Positions 35,380 through 44,799 of a stretch of 64,000 nt of DNA are shown in pieces; the stretch's first letter is position 1, and each line of letters opens with the position of its first letter. The position numbers were made by a program, and so were the translations under genes. Under the pieces are notes generated by a model that saw only the letters and a program-made list of their open reading frames with translations, was not told where the DNA came from and searched no databases. The stretch spans positions 1 to 64,000 of the forward strand of contig NZ_JAUSCC010000115.1 in assembly GCF_030651745.1 (NCBI RefSeq). The letters run 5' to 3'. This DNA is from Methylophaga sp. Its GTDB lineage: Bacteria; Pseudomonadota; Gammaproteobacteria; Nitrosococcales; Methylophagaceae.

Positions 35380-36189
35380 CTATTTCACCCTGTCGAGATC
35401 AGCAGCAATATGTCCTGAAATAGCTGCTGATTCCGAATATCCCATCGCTTTAAGTTCATTCACCAATTTGATGATTTCGGCAACACTGAAACCGGCGCCC
35501 ATTCTGGCAATCTGGTGATAATAAACAGCATCTTCCGGAAAGCGTTCTGCCCGTTGAAACTGGCGCAGATGACCACAGACATCCTTGATATGTGTATGCA
35601 AGCGTATAAGACTGGAAACCAGCTCTGGGGCCATATATTCAGCATATTTCATATTAATAACGTCCCAGATATCGTCCGCTCGTTCATTGAGATACAGATA
35701 AGTATTTTCAGTAAACAAACTGCTTTCCGATAAATGTGTCACCAATTGCTCAGGTTCCACATCTGCCATTTTTAACAGCAACTCAGCACGTTGCTGACGA
35801 ATGGCCGCCAGTTGTTTGTCTTCGGTAAGTCCGTCAGGAATATCCGGTTCAAATCCTAGAAACCGTACCGCGATCCCATCACGCAAACGATTCACGTTGC
35901 GAGCAATCAGATAATCAATATGCTGCTGAACCAGTTTCCAGCGTTTTGCTTTGGAACGCACCAGCAAAGTGTCGATAATAAACAGCGTAAATGCCGCGCC
36001 CAACAACTCGGTAAACAAACCCAAAGTCACATCTTCATGCAGTTCCTGGAACACCCACAACCCAGCCATGGTAATGAAAATGGCGGCATACACCGCTAAC
36101 GGTATTTCAGTATTGCTGATCACATTGAATAACGATTTTTTCCGCGATTTTTCTTCGGTTGATTCAGGCATCGGCTTTTCGGCAATCAT
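35380..36189 (-). CDS. Two-helix membrane protein of unknown function
   Basis: 269 residues. After a charged N-terminus (to about 28) there are two helices, EIPLAVYAAIFITMAGLWVF and VTLGLFTELLGAAFTLFIIDTLLV, separated by a short loop, then about 190 cytosolic residues that are helical and rich in Gln/Arg. The last 35 residues (VAEIIKLVNELKAMGYSESAA) may pack as a helical hairpin. No family recognised. GGAG is 5 bases before the ATG. Single gene. Confidence 0.75.
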   Translation of the reverse strand: MIAEKPMPESTEEKSRKKSLFNVISNTEIPLAVYAAIFITMAGLWVFQELHEDVTLGLFTELLGAAFTLFIIDTLLVRSKAKRWKLVQQHIDYLIARNVNRLRDGIAVRFLGFEPDIPDGLTEDKQLAAIRQQRAELLLKMADVEPEQLVTHLSESSLFTENTYLYLNERADDIWDVINMKYAEYMAPELVSSLIRLHTHIKDVCGHLRQFQRAERFPEDAVYYHQIARMGAGFSVAEIIKLVNELKAMGYSESAAISGHIAADLDRVK

Positions 36190-36216
36190 CTAAACTCCAT
36201 ACGTTGGACTGAGTAT

Positions 36217-36636
36217 TCACTGTGAAAACTGGGCAAAAAGCTCTTCGCCAGTGAGATTTCGGGTCTTTTCTGCAAAGCTGTAGTAAGTCGGCTTGCGGTC
36301 AATAAATACCTGGTCGGCTAACTGCCATTGTTCATTCTCATCAAACAGCCCAACCGGAATGGCATACATTTCGCCCTGCTTCAAGCGATAAAATAAATGT
36401 GTACCACACTTCTGGCAAAATCCCCGCTCCGCCCATTCTGAAGAATTATAAACAGTGATATTTTTGGCACCGTCAAAATTTACATCGCCACCACATTCGA
36501 CAGCTAGAAGTGGTCCCCCGCCCCACTTCCGGCAGGTCTCACAATGACATGCTCCAATATGATAGCTTTTGGGTTTTGCAGTCAGACTGACAGAACCACA
36601 TAAACAATTTCCGGTGAGTGCACTGGCTGAGTCCAT
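36217..36636 (-). CDS. GFA/CENP-V family zinc protein (second copy)
   Basis: 139 residues from ATG 36636, which has AAGGAG 7 bases before it; an in-frame start at 36672 lacks one. Zinc clusters: NCLCGSV, ACHCETCRKWGGG and FCQKCGTHLFY. The CRKW and GTH motifs follow the GFA consensus more closely than the 3183-3584 copy. Reaction unknown. Neighbours are unrelated. Confidence 0.88.
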   Translation of the reverse strand: MDSASALTGNCLCGSVSLTAKPKSYHIGACHCETCRKWGGGPLLAVECGGDVNFDGAKNITVYNSSEWAERGFCQKCGTHLFYRLKQGEMYAIPVGLFDENEQWQLADQVFIDRKPTYYSFAEKTRNLTGEELFAQFSQ

Positions 36637-36809
36637 ACTTTTCTCCTTATCGCGGTAACACACGAGGTTCAACTATTTAAAAGCTATAAAAGCTTTTTCA
36701 ATAATTTATACCTAATTTATGACTGCTTACAGATCCGAATGATGTAACTGACAAATAGCGGGAGAACCATCGAGCAAACCGATGGAAATGGATTGTGAGA
36801 AGGTTTTTT

Positions 36810-37181
36810 TTATGATTGAGCCAACATCAATACATATCCGTCAGGATCTTCAAGTCTTAACTCGCCATTAGGCATATAGAACGGATAGTTAATTGCACCC
36901 GGCTTATGGCCCAGTTCGGCCATAATATTGTGGGTCTGCTTGATATCGTCAAAGTACAGATAGAAAAGAATAGCTTGCTGGGATGCGTCAATTGGCGCTG
37001 ACGCCAGCCCCAGCATCAGATTGGCTTGTTCACTTTGTAGCCAAGCCCAACTGAGTGCCGTCTGTCCATCCGCAATAATGCTATTCGCCACGGTGAAGCC
37101 AAGATCAGCGTAGAACTTGATGCTTCGTTCGACCTCCGCGACATGTGCAAAGGCGACCAGCGATTTTGTTTGAATGGTCAT
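36810..37181 (-). CDS. VOC family protein (second copy)
   Basis: 123 residues with a bleomycin-resistance-type fold: FAHVAEVERSIKFYADLGF (about 11-29) and PNGELRLEDPDGYVLMLAQS at the end, with the C-terminal metal-ligand Glu in RLEDPDG. Length fits dioxygenase-like or antibiotic-binding VOC proteins. Lies 28 bases before the start of the membrane acyltransferase gene's end, on the same strand. Confidence 0.85.
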   Translation of the reverse strand: MTIQTKSLVAFAHVAEVERSIKFYADLGFTVANSIIADGQTALSWAWLQSEQANLMLGLASAPIDASQQAILFYLYFDDIKQTHNIMAELGHKPGAINYPFYMPNGELRLEDPDGYVLMLAQS

Positions 37182-37208
37182 ATTATCTCCATATTCATTT
37201 GAGCTGAT

Positions 37209-38285
37209 TTAAGCATTACTCGATTTTCGAACCCTTAACCAGCCACGCAAACTCAGGTCTGAAAGCAGGATGACCACGAACATTGCCAACAACGTATTGA
37301 TGAAGCTGAGCTGCTGCACACCGACCGCCATCAGTCCCCAACCGATAATAATCCATTGCAGAATATAAATGGCGGTAACATGTTTGCTCCAAAAGAACAG
37401 TAATTCCACAACACGATTTAAAGCAATATTTTCGACAACAAATCGACATATCCCCAACCAGAGCAAAACAAAACCGCTGATCCAGATCGTCGCCCCGGGT
37501 CCACTTCGCAAAAAATACGGGTAATGAAAATCCATATTCGATAATGTCAATAACGTACCGACAAGCAGTAAAGCAAGACCAAGCCATAGCGTATTGATAA
37601 AGAAACGTTTAGGAGAATTAGTCCGTTTAAACCAAAAACCGAATGCCATTCCAAACAGCGGGTAAGCCAACCAGGGAAATAACGGAAACATCGAACCTTG
37701 ATATTTGTTTCCCCACAATAATTTCAACACTTCATCAAGCACAATCCAGCCACTGGAAATATCCCAAAGCAGCGGTGAGAGAAAAACAACGATCACCCCT
37801 GTGGCCAACCAGTATTTTGGCTGAGGAAAGTAGTGTTTGAGAAAAACGCAGATGGCAAATGCAAGTCCGGCGAATTGCAGAATATCGACAATCAGAAATT
37901 CGCTCAAGGGCGAAACCCCACCCGCTTCCAGTTCAGCATAGCTCACCAGTCCCAATTGCAACGATAGCCACAATGGAATAGAACCGCGTAACAGATTGAG
38001 CACATAACCGATAACAAACAGCCATGCAGCTCGGCGCAGACCCGTGGCCACGTCCAGACGGGTCGAAAATACAATAAATATTCCCATGATAAACATAAAC
38101 ACTGGAGCTGCCGGCGGACTGCCAAGAAAGCTGACTACACTTCCAAACAGACTGCTGCGAACATCCGCCTGACCGTAAAAGTCCAGCACATGTATCAGCA
38201 TCATAAAGAGAATCGCCAGACCCCGTGCCAGATCAAAAGTAGCGATTCTTGAAGTATTTGATTTGAGATCGAGTGTTGAATCCAT
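37209..38285 (-). CDS. DUF1624/heparan-N-acetyltransferase-like membrane protein
   Basis: 358 residues with about ten helices. The opening RIATFDLARGLAILFMMLIHVLDFYG (about 11-36) is the entry motif of the DUF1624/HGSNAT group of membrane acyltransferases, with the conserved Asp, Arg and His. GSPPAAPVFMFIMGIFI follows. It may acetylate a periplasmic glycan or be a transporter-like relative. ATG 38285 is chosen over a TTG at 38294. Substrate unknown. 38286-38539 contains no gene. Confidence 0.8.
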   Translation of the reverse strand: MDSTLDLKSNTSRIATFDLARGLAILFMMLIHVLDFYGQADVRSSLFGSVVSFLGSPPAAPVFMFIMGIFIVFSTRLDVATGLRRAAWLFVIGYVLNLLRGSIPLWLSLQLGLVSYAELEAGGVSPLSEFLIVDILQFAGLAFAICVFLKHYFPQPKYWLATGVIVVFLSPLLWDISSGWIVLDEVLKLLWGNKYQGSMFPLFPWLAYPLFGMAFGFWFKRTNSPKRFFINTLWLGLALLLVGTLLTLSNMDFHYPYFLRSGPGATIWISGFVLLWLGICRFVVENIALNRVVELLFFWSKHVTAIYILQWIIIGWGLMAVGVQQLSFINTLLAMFVVILLSDLSLRGWLRVRKSSNA

Positions 38286-38539
38286 TTTTACCAACAGGTT
38301 TGATAAGTATTTTTTCGAAGGGATCTAGCAAATTGGATGGTAAATCAAGGATAGCCGTCTAATGCTAGAAACAAGAGAGGTATATAAATTAAGGAACGAT
38401 CTGAACGAGAAAAAGGTTCAAGAATGGAATATTTACTTACACATCAAAAATGTTGATCAAGATCAGTAAATGTCTTTGTTTAGGCCTGTATAAGTTTTTG
38501 TTTGATTATAATTCCCGCTTTTTTTAATGGGTAAACCCG

Positions 38540-39898
38540 ATGAAAGCGCCTGAGTTACTGCTACCTGCTGGAAGTCTCCAACATATGCATTATGCATTTG
38601 CTTTTGGTGCAGATGCGGTTTATGCCGGTCAACCTCGTTACAGTCTGCGTGTACGCAACAATGCCTTTCACAAGCTCGATATTTTGCAGCAGGGCATTGA
38701 GGAAGCGCATCAATTGGGCAAGCAGTTTTTTGTTGCCAGTAATCTGATGCCTCACAACGCAAAAATCAAAACCTATATGAGTGATATGGAGCCGGTCATT
38801 GCTATGCAGCCGGATGCTCTGATTATGGCCGACCCGGGTTTGATCATGATGGTACGAGAACGCTGGCCAGAGATGCCAGTTCACTTATCCGTTCAGGCTA
38901 ACACGGTCAATTATCAAGCGGTTCGGTTCTGGCAGTCTTTAGGTTTAAGCCGGGTAATTTTATCCCGTGAACTATCGCTCGATGAAATTGAAGAGATCCG
39001 CCAATTGTGTCCGGATATTGAACTGGAAGTATTTGTTCACGGAGCTTTATGCATTGCCTATTCCGGTCGATGTCTGTTATCAGGTTATTTCAATCACCGC
39101 GATCCGAACCAAGGAACCTGTACCAATGCCTGTCGCTGGGATTACAAAACCCATGCCAGCGATCAACAGGATGATTCGCCACAAAAAATTGATTTCAATG
39201 CCTTTTCTGCCCTGCAGGAACATCAACTTTCAGATTGTGGAGGCCAGCAAAGACATCCGCTTGCCGACAATATTTATCTTATCGAAGAAGCAAACCGACC
39301 TGGTGAATTGATGCCGATTTTTGAGGATGAGCATGGCACCTATATCATGAACTCAAAGGATCTGCGGGCCATTCAGCATATCGAACGTCTGAGCAAAATC
39401 GGCGTGGATTGCCTGAAGATCGAAGGACGCACCAAGTCGGTTTATTATGTCGCCAGAACCGCACAGATTTACCGTCAGGCGATTGACGATGCAGTCGCTG
39501 GTCGGGCTTTTGATCCACGATTAATCGGCCAACTCGATAATCTTGCTAATCGTGGTTACACCGATGGCTTTTATCAACGGCATCCGACTCAGGAACAACA
39601 AAACTATCTGCACGGTTATTCCAGCAATCTGCGTCAGCAATATGTGGGGGAAGTGGTTGGTTTTGATAATACCAAACAACGACTGGACATTGATGTACGC
39701 AACCAGTTTGGTATTGGCGATACGCTGGAACTGATAACACCTTCAGGCAATGTCAGCTTTAATCTGCAGGCGTTGTTTGATCAGCAAGACCAACCAATAG
39801 CAAAGGCTCCCGGCAGTGGTCATCGCGTCTGTCTGCCCTGGAATCAATCATGGCAAGGACCGGGATTGTTGGCTAAGCATTTAACGGCAGAGACATAA
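38540..39898 (+). CDS. trhP: U32 family protein TrhP (tRNA uridine-5 hydroxylation)
   Basis: 452 residues. PELLLPAGSLQHMHYAFAFGADAVYAG opens the family, ELEVFVHGALCIAYSGRCLLSGYF (about 171-194) is the U32 signature, and GTCTNACRWDY adds cysteines; together these cysteines bind an iron-sulfur cluster. A C-terminal beta domain follows. The order fits TrhP (YegQ), which with prephenate makes 5-hydroxyuridine at tRNA position 34. The name rests on length and signature; some relatives such as UbiU or RlhA differ in length. Confidence 0.88.
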   Translation: MKAPELLLPAGSLQHMHYAFAFGADAVYAGQPRYSLRVRNNAFHKLDILQQGIEEAHQLGKQFFVASNLMPHNAKIKTYMSDMEPVIAMQPDALIMADPGLIMMVRERWPEMPVHLSVQANTVNYQAVRFWQSLGLSRVILSRELSLDEIEEIRQLCPDIELEVFVHGALCIAYSGRCLLSGYFNHRDPNQGTCTNACRWDYKTHASDQQDDSPQKIDFNAFSALQEHQLSDCGGQQRHPLADNIYLIEEANRPGELMPIFEDEHGTYIMNSKDLRAIQHIERLSKIGVDCLKIEGRTKSVYYVARTAQIYRQAIDDAVAGRAFDPRLIGQLDNLANRGYTDGFYQRHPTQEQQNYLHGYSSNLRQQYVGEVVGFDNTKQRLDIDVRNQFGIGDTLELITPSGNVSFNLQALFDQQDQPIAKAPGSGHRVCLPWNQSWQGPGLLAKHLTAET

Positions 39899-40001
39899 GC
39901 AATGTAGTTTTATTAACCTGACGAGCAGTCAGTAACCGTTATCTCAGTCTGATTCATGCATAACCTACACTTAATATGACACAGATAAAGTTACTTGAAT
40001 T

Positions 40002-40922
40002 TCAATATTTTCGAAGCTCTTCTAGCTTCTTCAGATAATTATCCCGCAGGACCAGCCACTTATGCCATTGCCGCTGCAGCTCCTGATCTTGCCAGCCAGA
40101 CAAGGCAATCACTGGTTCGCGAGCATTGGCAAAAACTTTGGTAATGGCTGAGGATTGTTTGCCAGTTAATAAGGTAATTTCTGTCAATTCATGATCGATG
40201 ACCCAGCGAGCAAATTCCGGCAGGTGGCTGCGAAAAACCTGCATATCATGGAAATCCCCCAGCAGTTGTTGAACCTCTTTACACCACTCAACCAGTGCTT
40301 TTGCGTTATTAACTGTATCGATAAAAGGTTCGATCAGATAACGCAGATATTTAATTTCAATTCGTGCCAGGTGCGTTTCCTGCATCCCAGCTCGCAAAAG
40401 TTGGTTAATCAGCTCAATACGCTGTTCAACCGTTTTATCAAGCCATTGGCCTAAGCCAATACCCATTTTTTGTTTGATCTGAGGTTCCAGTTCCTGCTTT
40501 GTAGAAAAACGTAACTCCGTCGACTGCTGATAGGCTTGTTTGCCATATTCAATCAGCTTATCAAGAGCAGGCATCTCACCAATCTGCTTTTGTGCCAAAG
40601 CCAACCAGGCCAGCATCACCTCATGATCACGCACTGGATTGCTCGAATTGGCCAGCGCCTTCAGCCGTTTACGAGTGGACTGTTTGGTTTTGACTTCATC
40701 GCGGGCGAGTTTTACCCACACCCGTAATCGACGCAGCTCAACACGCATATCATGTAATGCTTCGGGATCATTTTCTGCCGTTTGAAAATGTGTCCAGGCA
40801 GCATGAAAGGTCGTTTCTTTTTCCAGGATGACTTCTAGCAGCATCCTGCCTGCTGGTTTTGATAAGGCATTCTTAACATCAGCGATCGTATGAACCTGTA
40901 TTTTCTTGCTTTTTTTACCCAT
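40002..40922 (-). CDS. CHAD domain protein
   Basis: 306 residues, all-helical. HDMRVELRRLRVW (about 55-67) and RIEIKYLRYLIEPF, two basic helices with conserved His, Arg and Lys, are the CHAD signature; the fold binds inorganic polyphosphate. No CYTH domain is attached, unlike many CHAD proteins, though a stand-alone CYTH protein lies at 52038-52550. It would localise with polyphosphate granules, known for the family. Single gene. Confidence 0.9.
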   Translation of the reverse strand: MGKKSKKIQVHTIADVKNALSKPAGRMLLEVILEKETTFHAAWTHFQTAENDPEALHDMRVELRRLRVWVKLARDEVKTKQSTRKRLKALANSSNPVRDHEVMLAWLALAQKQIGEMPALDKLIEYGKQAYQQSTELRFSTKQELEPQIKQKMGIGLGQWLDKTVEQRIELINQLLRAGMQETHLARIEIKYLRYLIEPFIDTVNNAKALVEWCKEVQQLLGDFHDMQVFRSHLPEFARWVIDHELTEITLLTGKQSSAITKVFANAREPVIALSGWQDQELQRQWHKWLVLRDNYLKKLEELRKY

Positions 40923-41031
40923 AAAGATATTAGCAATGCCTGGATCAGTTTTCTCACTATATCTGATTAGCTTGAGTCCGCGTAGCTAACAATCGAGTCA
41001 ATTCGCTCCATTGATAACTTGAGTTACCCAC

Positions 41032-42375
41032 TTAAGCTGAGTTTCCATCAGTGCTATCAAATGCTTGATAAAAACAGATCCGATTAGAACCGGATTTTTT
41101 GGCTTTATACATGGCATGATCAGCAGCTTCCAGCATCGCGATAGAAGACATTTCATTTTCTGGAAACAGTGAGATGCCAATGCTAGTGGAAATCAGCACA
41201 GACTGTTGTACAAGATCAAACGGCATCGCAATCGCATCAATAATGGCCTGGGCCACAAGTTCAACATCTTTTTGATGCTCAGCGCCGGTGAGAATCACGG
41301 TAAATTCATCACCGCCCAAACGGGCAACTGTATCTTCCTCTCGAACACAATTTGTCAGCCGCTCTGCCACGAGTTGCAAAACACGGTCCCCTGCTTCATG
41401 ACCAAGCGTGTCGTTTACGACTTTAAAGCCATCAAGATCCAGGAAAAGCACAGCAAGAGGAAGACTGCTACGCTTAACATGCTTGACCTCTTGTTCCAGA
41501 CGATCCAGAAAAAGCCGCCGATTAGGCAGCCCTGTCAGAAGATCATGGTGTGCGTTGTGCCATATTTTTTCTTCAGCAAGTGCTTGTTCTGTAATATCTC
41601 TGGAAATGCAGACTGTGGCTTCAGTATTTTGTTGCTCGTCCAACACTGGCGCAAGCAAATACTCGAACCTATCCCCCTGACCAGAGCTAAAGGTATGGAC
41701 AAACTTGCCTCGGTGGGTCGATTGATCTGCCATCACCTTTTCTAGATTGTGTTGGAAATCCGCCGCGAACGGAAACCCAAGGTCAAAAGTGGATTTGCCT
41801 ATAATCTCCTCGGGTGGCAAAGCAAAAAGATCGGCTGTGGCTTTATTTGCATAAATAAATCGGCCTTGAAGATCCAGTACATAAATCGGATCTGGTGATG
41901 CCAGCAGAATAGCCCCGAAAAGCCGTGTCTCCATTTCTTTCTCGGTTGCATACTGCTCTAACGATTCGGCAACGGCCTTGTCGATGGCTTCATGAAATCG
42001 GGTGAGATCTTCAGGGTGTTCAAAAGGAATATCTTTATAAGCTTTGGTCCAGTGTGACACTACGCTCGCACGAAGCGCCCTGAACTCAGAAACTGTTTCC
42101 ATAACGCTGAAACCACTGGTTTGCCGATCGCCGCCATGTACTTCTGCCCAGGACTCTTCGTCACTCGTCGGCTCGAATCCTTTGGATTTAGCGATCTGTT
42201 CTGACTCACTTTGAGGCGTATCGAGATCGTCAGCAATTTCCAGCAACATATCTCTGGCATGATCGCGAAGCCCGGTTTTGCTCATATGCTTGGCATTTAG
42301 GATCGTTTTCGCGAATTCTTCCCAATCCTGAAGAATGGGTTCAATTTCTGCTCGAATAAAATCAGCTAACCGCAT
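41032..42375 (-). CDS. Diguanylate cyclase with RsbRD-like and PAS domains
   Basis: 447 residues. Residues 1-140 resemble the RsbRD/RsbT-type N-terminal helical bundle (RAEIEPILQDWEEFAKTIL). A PAS domain (about 150-265) starts LLASPDPIYVLDLQGRFIYAN. The GGDEF domain follows with DLLTGLPNRRLFLDRLEQE, DLDGFKVVND and the intact active loop RLGGDEFTVIL. REED five residues before GGDEF is an intact inhibitory I-site. It makes c-di-GMP from two GTP in response to an unknown signal sensed by PAS or the N-terminus. Cytosolic. Single gene. Confidence 0.92.
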   Translation of the reverse strand: MRLADFIRAEIEPILQDWEEFAKTILNAKHMSKTGLRDHARDMLLEIADDLDTPQSESEQIAKSKGFEPTSDEESWAEVHGGDRQTSGFSVMETVSEFRALRASVVSHWTKAYKDIPFEHPEDLTRFHEAIDKAVAESLEQYATEKEMETRLFGAILLASPDPIYVLDLQGRFIYANKATADLFALPPEEIIGKSTFDLGFPFAADFQHNLEKVMADQSTHRGKFVHTFSSGQGDRFEYLLAPVLDEQQNTEATVCISRDITEQALAEEKIWHNAHHDLLTGLPNRRLFLDRLEQEVKHVKRSSLPLAVLFLDLDGFKVVNDTLGHEAGDRVLQLVAERLTNCVREEDTVARLGGDEFTVILTGAEHQKDVELVAQAIIDAIAMPFDLVQQSVLISTSIGISLFPENEMSSIAMLEAADHAMYKAKKSGSNRICFYQAFDSTDGNSA

Positions 42376-42586
42376 TGTTCATTTGCATTTGTTTGACCCA
42401 CATAGAATACGGAAACAACAAAATCTGAACATTTGGTTCAGAGCAGGATTTTCTCATATATGAGGGCCGAGCATTCGATATTTGGATTAACTGTATTAGG
42501 TGCAAAAAGCTGGAAGATGACTCACAAATGTGGGCAACATATAAAAAGAGTATCCCCTGGCCATAGCAGGGTAACAATCGTCGTAT

Positions 42587-42880
42587 TTATGTTTGACCGG
42601 GATGCTGTTTTGATACTCGATCACGACAGCGCAAACCACCTAGTAGCGCGATAGCAATGATGCAAGCAGCTGTGATTAACGGATCATCATTTACCAGCAT
42701 AATTCTGCCGAAGTACAGACTGGCAATCACCATCACAACCAGCGCCAGCAGCAAACAAGCTGCTGCCCCCACCCGAAAAGCTAATGGTCGGGAAATATTA
42801 TTGTTGCGACACCACTGCCCGACAGCAGCTATATAAATGTAGTAGATCAGTATTCCGATTATCGCTGCAGTCAGTTGCAC
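42587..42880 (-). CDS. Small three-helix membrane protein
   Basis: 97 residues from a GTG with AGAGGA about 8 bases upstream. Three hydrophobic helices: AAIIGILIYYIYIAAVG, VGAAACLLLALVVMVIASLYFG and ITAACIIAIALLGGL. It follows the TetR-type repressor gene by 37 bases on the same strand and is probably co-transcribed with it, suggesting a role near the RND efflux system. No family recognised. 42376-42586 shows nothing else. Confidence 0.65.
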   Translation of the reverse strand: MQLTAAIIGILIYYIYIAAVGQWCRNNNISRPLAFRVGAAACLLLALVVMVIASLYFGRIMLVNDDPLITAACIIAIALLGGLRCRDRVSKQHPGQT

Positions 42881-42917
42881 GGCTAAAATCCTCTAACAAT
42901 AATAAATCGGCAAATGT

Positions 42918-43553
42918 TCATTCTGATTCAGCCGCCAAAGGCTGTACTAATAGACCGAGCATTAATGTCTCAACGATGCAGTCTATTTCATCTGCCAAAG
43001 CGTATTTACGGATATCTTGTAACCAGTCAAAACAGACACCAATCATAAAAGCATGGAACTGACGACAAGCAATGGCTGGAGTAAGGCCAGCCCGTAAATT
43101 CCCGGCGAGCTGGACCTGTTCGAATAAGCTTTCTACTTTCGCTTCGGAGTGTTCAGAGAGTCGAGTGAACATGCTGATCCGTGGGTGGTCATCTTCTAGT
43201 TTTTCGCAGCGATGAAATACGATAGTTGCTGCCCGTTGCAACGCAAGGTCATAACAAATGGCTTTCAATGCATGTTTGGCAATGTTGCGAATACATATTT
43301 CGGGTGTTGTGCCGTTTTTCTCCAACGCATCATCCACAATCTCATCGAGAGGCGTGCGCACCCTCTCAAGCAGCGCATCAAACACTGCGGCTTTATCCTC
43401 AAAGTGCCAATATATGGCTCCTCGGGTGACTCCTGCGGCTTTAGCAATATCAGCCAAGGTGCTTCGGGATAGACCCTGAGCCAAAAAAGTAATTTCTGCA
43501 GCATCCAAAATCAGCTCTCGAGTACGTTCGGCATCAGCCTTACGTTGGGACAT
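42918..43553 (-). CDS. TetR/AcrR family repressor of the adjacent RND pump
   Basis: 211 residues. The N-terminal HTH RELILDAAEITFLAQGLSRSTLADIAKAAGVTRGAIYWHFEDKAAVFDALL is close to AcrR/TtgR, including GAIYWHF. The C-terminal ligand domain has ISMFTRL and a Trp-containing FDWLQDI helix. It reads divergently from the adaptor gene across 150 bases that contain a perfect palindrome typical for this family. It should repress the RND operon and itself until bound by a drug-like ligand. Confidence 0.92.
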   Translation of the reverse strand: MSQRKADAERTRELILDAAEITFLAQGLSRSTLADIAKAAGVTRGAIYWHFEDKAAVFDALLERVRTPLDEIVDDALEKNGTTPEICIRNIAKHALKAICYDLALQRAATIVFHRCEKLEDDHPRISMFTRLSEHSEAKVESLFEQVQLAGNLRAGLTPAIACRQFHAFMIGVCFDWLQDIRKYALADEIDCIVETLMLGLLVQPLAAESE

Positions 43554-43636
43554 GGCGACTCCAATTTACAAATTTTTTCAATATTTTGACATTAAATAGA
43601 TAGCAAAGTCTGTGTATCGATATTATTATACAACTC

Positions 43637-43658
43637 ACTGACATTCATGAATGTCAGT
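43637..43658. promoter_or_regulatory. TetR-family operator palindrome
   Basis: A perfect 22-base palindrome whose half site is ACTGACATTCA, in the divergent region. AcrR and TtgR bind very similar ACATTCATGAATGT centres. It lies about 45 bases upstream of the adaptor GTG, near a TATTAT at 43621-43626. Confidence 0.8.
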
Positions 43659-43703
43659 TAACCATAATTTTCAAAATGCTGAAACTCTAGCAAGGAGCTT
43701 AAT

Positions 43704-44798
43704 GTGTCCGTTACTCGCCTCTATTTAATGCCAATCATAATAACTCTGCTGGTGATGACGGGATGTGAGCAGCCCCCGGCAGAGTCAGTATTTCTGGCAC
43801 AACCCGTTAAATTGATGACACTTGAACCAGGAACCGCCAGTGCAATGCGGCAGTTCCCGGCACAGGTGGAAGCCACCATCCGAAGTAATCTGTCTTTTCG
43901 AATAGCTGGTGAACTCATAGAACTCAAAGTCAAACCTGGCCAACGAGTTCACGCCGGTGATGTTATCGCCCGCATCGATGATCGTAATGCAAGAAGTGAG
44001 TTAGATAGCGCCCGCGCACGCTTAGAATTAACCAAGGCCTCACTGGAACGTATGCGTTTTGCTTTGCAACACAAAGCCGTCAGCCAATCCCAGTTTGATG
44101 AAGCAGAAAATGATTGGCGGGCGGCTCGGGCCACTTTTGATCAGGCCGAAGAACAGCTCACACACACCAAACTACGCGCTCCATATGATGGTGTAATTGC
44201 CCAAGTCCCAGCTGATAATCGGCAGTTTGTCCAAGTGCAGGAGACCGTCGCCATTATTCAACAACCGGAACTGTTAGATGTGGTGTTTCATTTACCTGAA
44301 CAAATTGTGCAGCGCATACCACATAGCAATGGGCACCCCTTCAGCGAGGATGCCTCGTTTGAAGTTCGCTTCAGCAACAGCGACAAGGTCTATCTCGCAC
44401 AGCTAGCCTCTTATACAACCCAGGCCAACACGCAAAGCCTGACCTATGAAATTAAACTGACACTGCCACAACCTGACGATATCACGCTGCTGGATGGAAT
44501 GAGTGCCACGGTTCGACTGGATTTGAACAAATTACAATCCAATACCGCAGCACCACTTTGGTACCTGCCGCCTGAAGCGGTGAGTTATGCCGGAGATAAC
44601 TCAACCCAAGCACAGATATGGCGCTATTCAAGCTCAGAACAGCTTGAAGCGGTTCCGGTCACTATCGGCCGGTTAACCTCTAGCGGGCTGGAAGTTAGTG
44701 GTGAATTGATGGAGGGTGACCGCATCGTTGCAGCTGGTGCTGAACGTTTAACCTTAGACACCAAAGTAACCCCATGGGTAAAGGAACGGGGACTTTAA
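43704..44798 (+). CDS. RND efflux periplasmic adaptor, lipoprotein
   Basis: 364 residues starting at GTG 43704 with AAGGAG upstream. Lipobox LLVMTGCEQ, so it is anchored in the inner membrane. The HlyD/AcrA plan follows: biotinyl-lipoyl half FRIAGELIELKVKPGQRVHAGDVIARID (about 72-98), a coiled-coil hairpin about 100-155, THTKLRAPYDGVI, then beta-barrel. It links the RND pump to an outer-membrane channel. No channel gene follows here. Only 1 base separates it from the pump gene. Confidence 0.92.
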   Translation: MSVTRLYLMPIIITLLVMTGCEQPPAESVFLAQPVKLMTLEPGTASAMRQFPAQVEATIRSNLSFRIAGELIELKVKPGQRVHAGDVIARIDDRNARSELDSARARLELTKASLERMRFALQHKAVSQSQFDEAENDWRAARATFDQAEEQLTHTKLRAPYDGVIAQVPADNRQFVQVQETVAIIQQPELLDVVFHLPEQIVQRIPHSNGHPFSEDASFEVRFSNSDKVYLAQLASYTTQANTQSLTYEIKLTLPQPDDITLLDGMSATVRLDLNKLQSNTAAPLWYLPPEAVSYAGDNSTQAQIWRYSSSEQLEAVPVTIGRLTSSGLEVSGELMEGDRIVAAGAERLTLDTKVTPWVKERGL

Positions 44799-44799
44799 T

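Noticed and set aside
42362..42654. Open frames of 71 and 73 residues on both strands before the cyclase gene
   Set aside because: They overlap each other, lack ribosome sites and have no recognisable domain.
43586..43591. TTGACA as the -35 box of the RND operon
   Set aside because: The only good -10 candidate lies about 29 bases away, too far for a sigma-70 promoter.
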